A stretch of DNA of 11,668 nt, from assembly GCA_015491205.1 (NCBI GenBank), contig WFWI01000113.1, positions 1 through 11,668 on the forward strand, in the 5' to 3' direction. A program made the translations under genes and the position numbers. Position 1 is the first letter of the stretch, and every line of letters starts with the position of its first letter. The DNA is from Candidatus Microgenomates bacterium. Lineage in GTDB: Bacteria; Patescibacteriota; Microgenomatia; UBA1406; GWC2-37-13. Below are positions 1 to 5,692 of the stretch, piece by piece. A model generated the notes under the pieces. It did no database searches and was not told the origin of the DNA. It saw only the letters and a list, made by a program, of their open reading frames with translations.

Positions 1-1194
1 TCTTGCAAACTACAGATACATTTCTTAAAATTTTATACGCCTCAAGCATTGATAGCCTCGCTTGGGCTTTTTCTGATACCTCTCCCATACTGGCCCTTGA
101 ACAAACTTTTAACCACCAGTATGGGAGAGTATACCTTATTGAAAAACTCCCCACATCTTTCAATGACCCTTTACCTAATCCCATATGCCCCCTTGATACC
201 CTTTGTTATATTCCTGTTACCTATGTATCTAAGCTTGCGCAATCCTTTGATGTCAAAGCGCAGTATGCTAAGGGAAGATGGTAGCCAAATAAAACTTTCG
301 CTAGATCTTCAAATAACAAGCAGAAGAAGGCCTATCCACTGGAACGAGGCTGTAAATGCTATTGAAAATACAAAGGTGGCCTTAGAGCTTGCTGAAAGAG
401 GATTGTTGCCTGAAAATGTTTGGGTTATACCCGATATTGCAGCTTATAAAACAGACAGTATTCCAAGCTCTACTTTTATAGTGCGTGCGCCTTTAAATGA
501 AGCTATAGGGAGAGACTCTGTGCCTGTTAATGAATGTATACCTGTAGTTATGTGTTCTTTGTGGTCGAATAGTGTATTTGGAAGAAGTTTGCTTGAGGAT
601 ATGCAAGTTGCAGGTTTGGATGTAGAGGAAATAATCAAAACACTTATTGAAATGACTATCTACCTTCAACTTGATTTAATGGAAGTTGGTTTTGTTCCGG
701 AGTCCCATTCTCAAAATTTAATAGTACTTTTAGACAGACAAACAGGCATGCCAAGAGGGTTTTTACTGCGTGATTGTGAAGGTGCAAAAATTGATGTGGA
801 AAAAATGCAGGAGTTTGGAATAGATTACAATGGAGTTTTTAAACCAGAAGAACATGCCACTTCACCCTTACCAGTTAAAAATCCCTCTTTAAAAGCAGAA
901 ATAATAACAAAGTATCTGCATCATTGTATTTTTGACTACAATATTTATCCTTTAGCTAAATTTTTAGTTGAAAGGCTTGGGAAGAGTCCTGAAGAGGTAA
1001 AGGAATTTGTAAGGGAAGTTTATGCAAGGTGGTGGAGAGATAAGAGAAAAACACGCGAAGAGTATGAGTCACTAATAACTCCTCAATTTTATAGAAGAAA
1101 TCTTGGCGCTATTGGTTTAGGGATAAAAGAAGTGTCTCCCTATAGAACTTTACCAAGTCATCCCTTTATTCCTAGAGCAGAGGAGATATTTTGA
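1..1194 (+). CDS. IucA/IucC-family (NIS siderophore synthetase-like) protein, 5'-truncated by window edge
   Basis: NIS synthetases adenylate a carboxylate such as citrate and condense it with an amine or alcohol to make siderophores in the cytoplasm. The motifs seen match the middle and C-terminal parts of this family. An S-x-R-S motif lies at nt 253-264 (family S-x-R-T). A KLSL strand leads into ITSRRR at 313-330. E-S-H-S-Q-N lies at 700-717 (family E-x-H-x-Q-N, ATP site). R-D-C-E-G lies at 769-783 (family RD-x-x-G, metal site). A FhuF-like helical C-terminus follows to the TGA at 1192-1194. Family members are usually about 580-620 residues, so some 200 residues lie outside the window; TTG 49 is not a credible start. 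Before about nt 235 this frame is unusually rich in Leu, Pro and Ile and poor in charge, and another frame reads better there (see 3-284). The substrate is unknown. Family call good; integrity uncertain. Confidence 0.78.
   Translation, partial: SCKLQIHFLKFYTPQALIASLGLFLIPLPYWPLNKLLTTSMGEYTLLKNSPHLSMTLYLIPYAPLIPFVIFLLPMYLSLRNPLMSKRSMLREDGSQIKLSLDLQITSRRRPIHWNEAVNAIENTKVALELAERGLLPENVWVIPDIAAYKTDSIPSSTFIVRAPLNEAIGRDSVPVNECIPVVMCSLWSNSVFGRSLLEDMQVAGLDVEEIIKTLIEMTIYLQLDLMEVGFVPESHSQNLIVLLDRQTGMPRGFLLRDCEGAKIDVEKMQEFGIDYNGVFKPEEHATSPLPVKNPSLKAEIITKYLHHCIFDYNIYPLAKFLVERLGKSPEEVKEFVREVYARWWRDKRKTREEYESLITPQFYRRNLGAIGLGIKEVSPYRTLPSHPFIPRAEEIF
3..284 (+). other. Alternative open frame over the 5' part of the NIS synthetase-like gene (possible frameshift)
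   Basis: This frame is open from the left edge to TAG 282-284 and encodes about 93 residues with a balanced, soluble-protein composition (D, E, K, W, Y and Q all present). The gene frame over the same stretch is hydrophobic and nearly free of acidic residues. The NIS motifs begin in the other frame at about nt 250. The simplest reading is one gene whose reading passes from this frame to the downstream frame between about 220 and 284, a +1 change. It could be a sequencing insertion, a real mutation or coincidence. I could not identify the HPWQ-type motif expected upstream in either frame, so this remains a hypothesis. Confidence 0.35.
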
Positions 1195-1225
1195 TATTAA
1201 AAAGCTATAGATACTTGTTTATTGC

Positions 1226-1231
1226 TATAAT
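1226..1231 (+). promoter_or_regulatory. Extended -10 promoter element (TGC-TATAAT)
   Basis: TATAAT is preceded by TGC, giving an extended -10 (TGn). It lies 6 nt before the ATG at 1238, so transcription would start at or next to that ATG (leaderless mRNA). No good -35 box is visible. The promoter would serve the 23-codon mini-ORF and possibly the MFS gene. Confidence 0.5.
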
Positions 1232-1237
1232 TTTCCT

Positions 1238-1309
1238 ATGAAAAAGAAATTCTTTGGGAGGCAGTGGTATTTTGAGAAGCTTCTTGAGGGAGAGCCGAAG
1301 GATAGTTAG
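1238..1309 (+). CDS. 23-residue mini-ORF, in frame with the downstream MFS gene
   Basis: ATG to TAG encodes MKKKFFGRQWYFEKLLEGEPKDS, a basic aromatic start and an acidic end, with no family I recognise. Its support is the extended -10 box 6 nt upstream. It is in the same frame as the MFS start at 1340 (102 nt downstream), with only this TAG and ten codons between them. It could be a real small protein, a leader peptide or an N-terminal extension of the transporter interrupted by a stop. Chance cannot be excluded at this length. Confidence 0.3.
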   Translation: MKKKFFGRQWYFEKLLEGEPKDS

Positions 1310-1326
1310 TGGTTAAAGATTTCAGA

Positions 1327-1332
1327 TATAAT
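1327..1332 (+). promoter_or_regulatory. -10 element for MFS gene (leaderless arrangement)
   Basis: TATAAT ends 7 nt before the ATG at 1340, which places the expected transcription start on the A of the start codon. No Shine-Dalgarno sequence and no clear -35 are present. Confidence 0.5.
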
Positions 1333-1339
1333 TACATCT

Positions 1340-1903
1340 ATGAGTTTGTTTAATAGACAGATAAGGCTTCTTTTAGTGCTTAATACCCTGGTATTAACAG
1401 CAGTTGAAATGATAGGACCTATATACGCTTTATTCGTAGAAGAAATTGGTGGGGGAGTTTTAGAAGCGGGATTTACTGCAGCTTTTTTTGCTTTATCCGG
1501 AGCCGCAACTACTGTGTTAACCGGGAAGTACTTAGATAGGAAGAAAGACAAAAAATTAATCTTAGCGATAGGATATGCTCTTTTGGGAGTTGGCTCTTTA
1601 ATGTTTCTTTTGGTAAATAACATTTACCTCTTGTTCGCCGTTCAAGTGATTCTTGGTTTTGCAGAGGCGATCTCTCTTCCGGCTTTTGATGCTTTGTTTA
1701 GTCATTATATTGCTTCAAGAAAAGAAGGTATGGAATGGGGTAGTTTAGAAGCAGGTGAGTATATAGCGGAGTTTCTTGGTGGTGTAGTAGGGGGGATAGT
1801 TGCATATTTATTTGGATTTAAAGGAGTTTTTATCCTTATGGGAGGAATTTGTCTTATGTGCAGTGTGTATGTGTATAGACTTCCTCGCTGGATTTTGGAA
1901 TAA
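1340..1903 (+). CDS. Half-size major facilitator superfamily (MFS) protein
   Basis: A 187-residue membrane protein with about six predicted helices at residues 8-31, 42-61, 72-91, 95-115, 142-160 and 162-180. Between helices 2 and 3 the segment GKYLDRKKDKKLIL (62-75) matches MFS motif A (G-x3-D-R-x-x-x-[KR]). A full MFS carrier has 12 helices and about 400 residues, so this is only the N-terminal half. No continuing hydrophobic frame follows the TAA at 1901-1903, so it is either a naturally half-size, dimerising carrier or an old truncation. It follows the NIS synthetase-like gene. MFS proteins export siderophores elsewhere, but the separate promoter weakens that link. The substrate is unknown. 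ATG 1340 is chosen because a TATAAT box sits 7 nt upstream. Confidence 0.75.
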   Translation: MSLFNRQIRLLLVLNTLVLTAVEMIGPIYALFVEEIGGGVLEAGFTAAFFALSGAATTVLTGKYLDRKKDKKLILAIGYALLGVGSLMFLLVNNIYLLFAVQVILGFAEAISLPAFDALFSHYIASRKEGMEWGSLEAGEYIAEFLGGVVGGIVAYLFGFKGVFILMGGICLMCSVYVYRLPRWILE

Positions 1904-1981
1904 AATTGGCAGTTAATAGAATTTTCCCCTCCGCCAGATTGACTGATGGTTTACCTCCCATTTTCCAGAGTAGCTTTTTGT

Positions 1982-1987
1982 TATAAT
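1982..1987 (+). promoter_or_regulatory. Extended -10 promoter element for the HEPN/MNT operon
   Basis: TGT-TATAAT (TGn extended -10) ends 7 nt before ATG 1995. The transcript would start on the start codon. There is no Shine-Dalgarno sequence. Four overlapping genes follow, so this is the likely promoter for 1995-5311. Confidence 0.55.
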
Positions 1988-1994
1988 TACTATC

Positions 1995-2390
1995 ATGGAG
2001 ACCAAAGAGAAAGAGCAACTTATCAAGGCATGGGTAAGAAGCGCAAAGGAGGATTTGGAGACTGCAAAGGGGTTGGTTTCCTTGAAGAGGTATATGGGGG
2101 CTTTGTTTTTTTGTCATTTAGCGCTTGAGAAAGTTTTAAAGGCAGCTTATGTAAAAGCTAATGATAGATATCCGCCTCCCACACATAAGTTGGCAAAGTT
2201 GGCAAAGGAGGCTAAGGTAGAGGTTTCTGAGGAACAGGTGGATTATCTTAACGAAATAACCACTTTTAACGTGGAGGCGCGCTATGATATTTTCAAAGAA
2301 AGGCTTTACAAAAAGGCGACGAGAGAGTTTACCTTGAAGTATCTAAGGATAACGCAGGAGTTATTTGAATATTTTTTAGGCGAAATATGA
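1995..2390 (+). CDS. HEPN domain protein (putative toxin of HEPN/MNT pair)
   Basis: A 131-residue all-helical protein. The N-terminal W-x4-A-x-x-D-L pattern (13-21), FFCHLALEKVLKA (38-50), P-T-H-K-L (62-66) and A-R-Y-D (95-98) match the COG2250-type HEPN family. HEPN proteins are often ribonucleases, and in HEPN/MNT modules the HEPN partner is the toxin. The canonical R-x(4-6)-H catalytic motif is not seen: no His follows R96, so RNase activity is uncertain. The gene ends in ATGA, overlapping the MNT start by 4 nt, the standard layout for such pairs. The start at ATG 1995 is supported by the TATAAT 7 nt upstream. Toxicity is inferred from family and context only. Confidence 0.85.
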   Translation: METKEKEQLIKAWVRSAKEDLETAKGLVSLKRYMGALFFCHLALEKVLKAAYVKANDRYPPPTHKLAKLAKEAKVEVSEEQVDYLNEITTFNVEARYDIFKERLYKKATREFTLKYLRITQELFEYFLGEI

Positions 2391-2716
2391 GAAACATAGG
2401 TGATAAAACAATAGAGGGGGAGATAAAAAGATTCGTGGCGCTTTTGAAAAAGCGGAATATAAGAATATCAAAGGTTATTCTCTTTGGTTCTTTTGCAAGG
2501 GGGAGTTCAAGGGAGCATTCGGATATTGACCTCGCAGTTGTCTCGCCAGACTTTGGAAAGGATGAGATATCGGAGATGATGGAGCTTTCAAAGATCGCCT
2601 GGAGGATTTCGGATAGAATTGAGGCGATCCCTTTAAGTGAAGAGATGCTTAAGATGAAATATCACCCTTTGATTGGGGAGATAAAAAAGTATGGGAAAAT
2701 AGTATATGAATCTTAA
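2387..2716 (+). CDS. MNT-type nucleotidyltransferase (putative antitoxin)
   Basis: A 109-residue minimal nucleotidyltransferase. The Pol-beta fold signature is clear: GSFARG at 34-39, then S-D-I-D-L at 45-49, so Asp46 and Asp48 would bind metal. The third acidic position may be Glu79, in the strand IEAIPL (78-83), where Asp is usual. In characterised HEPN/MNT pairs such as HepT/MntA, the MNT enzyme adds AMP groups to the HEPN toxin and silences it. Here the start codon overlaps the HEPN stop (ATGA), which implies translational coupling. The 3' end overlaps the next gene by 11 nt, so the pair is embedded in a longer operon. Confidence 0.88.
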   Translation: MRNIGDKTIEGEIKRFVALLKKRNIRISKVILFGSFARGSSREHSDIDLAVVSPDFGKDEISEMMELSKIAWRISDRIEAIPLSEEMLKMKYHPLIGEIKKYGKIVYES

Positions 2717-3881
2717 AAAAACCATTCTAATTTTGGGATTGGCGTGTTTCCTTCTTCTGGTTTTTGTGCTTATTTTACTTCTTAGAAAAAACTACCTTAA
2801 GCGTGAGGGGAAAGTTATAGAAAGGGGACAAAAAATTGAAGAAAAAAAAGGAGAAGGAAAGGTTGGCGATGTTTTAAAGAAAGAGGGGATAAGTTTGCCA
2901 AAGCAACTCCAAGCTTCCCAGAGGATTTTAAGTTTTATCCTTTCCTACAGAGATCCCCAAACCATCCCTGGCACACAAAACCGTACGCTCTATCCTTTAT
3001 ACATAAAATGCTCTAGGGCTTCCTGCAGGCCTTCAGGTGGCGATAGGCAGGTCTCGCTACCGGTTATCCTCTCAAACCTTGAGCTTTACAAAAAGGGAAA
3101 TGTGGATGAGGCCTTGGAGCTTGCTCAAAAAGATTTTGCCTACCTTGAGAATCAAGCCTTTCAACCTGATTATCTTCACTGTAGCTTGCTTGAGAAGATT
3201 GAGGAAGAGGGCCTTTTTGAAGGGGATTTTGAAGGGTTGTGTAGACGGGCTATTTTCCTGAAGTATTCCAGTGTGCTTTCATTTTCAAAAAGTTTAGATC
3301 TTTTTGGAATAGAAAATGATAAGGTAAAGGGTCTTTTAGAGGGAAGGGTTTTGGAGTCTTTTTCCTATCCTGTGCCTTTGCCTCGCGATGATCGGGAGTT
3401 TTCCTTTTATGCTGCCTACTCTTATGATTTTGCCCGGCGCTACTTTTTCCTTAACTCTCCTCAAAGTCTCTCTGTAGCACGAGCCTATTTTGATCTTGCC
3501 ATCTACTATTGGGCTCAGAACAGGCAAAGGGAAAAAGAGCTTGTTGGCAAGCCCTTTTTAGCTGCAGCCTCATTTTCCCTTTTTAAGGCAACAGGAGAGA
3601 AGAGGTATGATGATTTAGGTTTTTACCTGGCAAATAGAGCTTTAAGATCAAGGGAGAAAAGGCAGGAGCTTTTAAACAGCCTGTTTCTCAATGAGGTTCT
3701 CTATGAGAGGACAGGGGATGAAAGGTATTTAAAAGACTTGAGGGCTGTTTTGGATTATCTTGAAAAGAACTTTGTGGACAAAAATGGGCTTTGGAGGGCA
3801 GAAGTTTCTGAGGAGAGGTATTATTACACTCGCGACAATGCGCTTTTAAGTTATTTTCTTTTGCGATGGAGGGGAGAATAA
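2706..3881 (+). CDS. Membrane-anchored helical protein of unknown function
   Basis: A 391-residue protein. One hydrophobic segment at about 6-26 (preceded by KK, followed by RK) acts as a signal anchor, so the rest should lie outside the membrane. A charged linker rich in Lys, Glu and Gly (31-60) is followed by a helical region with recurrent aromatic and Ala-rich helices, for example FSFYAAYSYDFARRYFF and the ARAYFDLAIYYWAQN stretch. The C-terminal pattern of helix pairs (GERRYxxDL-like repeats, about residues 295-385) resembles the alpha/alpha toroid of glycoside-hydrolase-like proteins, but I see no catalytic motif I can name. It overlaps the MNT gene by 11 nt and the next gene by 16 nt, so co-expression is likely. 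It may work with the secreted protein downstream at the cell envelope. Confidence 0.75.
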   Translation: MNLKKTILILGLACFLLLVFVLILLLRKNYLKREGKVIERGQKIEEKKGEGKVGDVLKKEGISLPKQLQASQRILSFILSYRDPQTIPGTQNRTLYPLYIKCSRASCRPSGGDRQVSLPVILSNLELYKKGNVDEALELAQKDFAYLENQAFQPDYLHCSLLEKIEEEGLFEGDFEGLCRRAIFLKYSSVLSFSKSLDLFGIENDKVKGLLEGRVLESFSYPVPLPRDDREFSFYAAYSYDFARRYFFLNSPQSLSVARAYFDLAIYYWAQNRQREKELVGKPFLAAASFSLFKATGEKRYDDLGFYLANRALRSREKRQELLNSLFLNEVLYERTGDERYLKDLRAVLDYLEKNFVDKNGLWRAEVSEERYYYTRDNALLSYFLLRWRGE

Positions 3882-5311
3882 AAATTTTCGGGCTTTTGGT
3901 TGTTTTAGGGAGCTTTTTCTGGCTTTATTCTGCCAGTTTCTCTTTTGCCCAAAACGTCTGCTCAGGCGATAAGCCCCTGCCCTGCTCGGAGAGATATCTT
4001 GCTCCTTGTACCACCGCCTCAGGCCAACCTGGAGTGCAAATTTGCTATAAATTCGGCTGCAGCCCTGACGGAAGGGGAGGCCCTGCTTGCACTTGGGGGC
4101 CAGGCTCCTATTGTGAGCCATGCAGAGTGCCCGGCCAGCCTACACCCACTCCTGCTCCAAATTGTCAGCTTACTGATCCTTCAATGGCAAGCGTGGGTTA
4201 TTGTACTCTTGAAGGATTGCAACAAGGAGATTTAGGTCAGGGCCTGGGAGCAGGCCAGTGTCAGGCAGTTTGCAGCGCAGATTGGAGCTATCCTCCGGAT
4301 TACCCTGGAGTGGTGGAGTGCAGGGAGGTTGTTTGCTCCTGTGGAAATGCGCGCACGTGTTGTAGGATAGAAGAGCAGCCTACTCCAGGGCAGCCCACAG
4401 AAACACCTCCTGTCCAGAACACTCCAACGCCAACTCCTCCACCGCCCACCCCTCCTCCTGTAATTTCAAATGTTCCGACCCCTACTCCTAAACCAACCAT
4501 CGTTTACCTTACTCCAACTCCCACACCTGAAGGTGGAGGGAGGCCAGATTTTCAAAACAAGAATCAAACTTGGGTGTGTTTAAAATCTGAGTTTTATAAA
4601 AAATATCAGCTAAAAGTTAGCGGGCTGCTTCCAGCCAAAGTTCAAGAGCTTTATATAGTAGGCTGTATAGAGACAGAAGATGATATTTTATGTACAACAG
4701 GTAATGATCAGGAGGACAGAAGGCTAAGATTAAACAAGTACCCTCAGCATAATTTTAAATTAATTCAACCGGAAAGTAATCCTTTTAAGCTTGGTGCAAG
4801 CGAAGTGGAGGCGATTGTTTACTCTTATACCCCCGACCAGCTAGTACATCAATTTTACGCTGTTTTTGAAAATGATCAGGCGAGTATTGAAGGAGAGGGC
4901 CGCTCTCCCCAGCTTGGAACTTTTCCATTTTCTGAAGGGGACCAGAGCGAGTGTGTGATTATAAGATGGGATCCAAGGGGAAGGGTCTTGGAGAAGGAAG
5001 GTTTAAAGCCTGTTGAGGGGGTGAAGATAACCCTTTTGGATTTGAAAGGCAAAAAAGTCAAGCAGCCAGGGCTTCAAAATCCTCTTTTTACTGACAAAAA
5101 TGGTGGGTTTGACTTTATGGTTCAGGAGGGGAGGTATTATATTGAAATTGAGGTGCCTGAGGGATATAGCCTGATAGGGGATAGGAGAAGAGAAGTGATA
5201 GCAGGAAAGGAGAGAAAGGAGGTAATAATTTTAGTTAAAAGAGAGAAGAATCCAAAAACGTGGATCTTTGAGCTTTTGAATTCTTTTAAGCTGCTATGGA
5301 AAAAGCTGTGA
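3866..5311 (+). CDS. Secreted Cys-rich, PT-linker protein with C-terminal Cna-B-like domain
   Basis: A 481-residue exported protein. A signal peptide (basic start, hydrophobic 8-27, likely cleavage after SFA at 26-28) precedes a Cys-rich region with 17 cysteines between 32 and 166. A Pro/Thr linker with repeated P-T-P-T units follows (172-221), then a beta-rich domain (about 230-375). A Cna-B or carboxypeptidase-regulatory-like beta sandwich comes last (about 382-457), with GVKITLLDLKGK, a T-D-x-x-G-x-F turn and Y-Y-I-E-I-E-V-P-E-G-Y. No LPxTG sorting signal or C-terminal membrane helix is seen; the end is a short aromatic, basic helix. ATG 3866 overlaps the upstream gene by 16 nt and has no Shine-Dalgarno site, suggesting coupled translation. 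A cell-surface or adhesive role is inferred. The 5' half is more GC-rich than its neighbours. Confidence 0.8.
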   Translation: MEGRIKIFGLLVVLGSFFWLYSASFSFAQNVCSGDKPLPCSERYLAPCTTASGQPGVQICYKFGCSPDGRGGPACTWGPGSYCEPCRVPGQPTPTPAPNCQLTDPSMASVGYCTLEGLQQGDLGQGLGAGQCQAVCSADWSYPPDYPGVVECREVVCSCGNARTCCRIEEQPTPGQPTETPPVQNTPTPTPPPPTPPPVISNVPTPTPKPTIVYLTPTPTPEGGGRPDFQNKNQTWVCLKSEFYKKYQLKVSGLLPAKVQELYIVGCIETEDDILCTTGNDQEDRRLRLNKYPQHNFKLIQPESNPFKLGASEVEAIVYSYTPDQLVHQFYAVFENDQASIEGEGRSPQLGTFPFSEGDQSECVIIRWDPRGRVLEKEGLKPVEGVKITLLDLKGKKVKQPGLQNPLFTDKNGGFDFMVQEGRYYIEIEVPEGYSLIGDRRREVIAGKERKEVIILVKREKNPKTWIFELLNSFKLLWKKL

Positions 5312-5348
5312 TGAATCTTGTTTGTTGTTGATAAACATTTTGAGACAA

Positions 5349-5372
5349 AGGAGGTGTTTGACTCCACCTCTT
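5349..5372 (+). promoter_or_regulatory. Small hairpin between genes
   Basis: AGGAGGTG and CACCTCTT form an 8-pair stem (one G-T pair) with an 8-nt loop. There is no T-tract after it, so an intrinsic terminator is doubtful. The left arm carries a near-perfect anti-16S sequence, which the stem would hide. The right arm touches a TTGAAA (5371-5376) that could be a -35 box for the next gene, with TATTAT at 5393-5398, 16 nt further on. Confidence 0.3.
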
Positions 5373-5409
5373 GAAATTACAACCCAATTTTGTATTATAT
5401 AGGATAATT

Positions 5410-5658
5410 ATGTTCAAAGAAAGGATAAGGGGCCTTTATGAGCAAATCGAGGGGAGGCTTGGTGAATTGGGAAATATCTTTGCAAATAATCAAATAGTAG
5501 AGAAGATGAAAGATAAGCTTGATTATGTAGCTAGTTTTGTTTTAGTGTTGATCAGTCTGGCGTTAATTGGAGGGGAAGATGAAGGAGGTTCTGAAGGAGC
5601 GATTGAAACAGAGGATGGAATAAAAATACACTCCAAAGTGCCTGACGCAGAAAAATAA
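5410..5658 (+). CDS. Small single-helix membrane protein, unknown function
   Basis: An 82-residue protein with a charged amphipathic N-terminal region (1-37), one membrane helix at about 38-54 (YVASFVLVLISLALIGG) and an acidic, Gly-rich tail (55-82). I do not recognise a family. ATG 5410 has AGGA 5 nt upstream. An in-frame TTG at 5371 would add 13 residues but falls inside the probable promoter, so ATG is preferred. It lies 34 nt before the Tat lipoprotein gene in the same direction and may be its partner. Confidence 0.6.
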   Translation: MFKERIRGLYEQIEGRLGELGNIFANNQIVEKMKDKLDYVASFVLVLISLALIGGEDEGGSEGAIETEDGIKIHSKVPDAEK

Positions 5659-5692
5659 TTAGGAATAAAGATGAAAGTTTGCAAATTGTTGT

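Noticed and set aside
4300..4500. Minus-strand Gly/Val-rich ORF opposite the PT linker
   Set aside because: The Gly/Val repeats are just the complement of the Pro/Thr codons on the coding strand.
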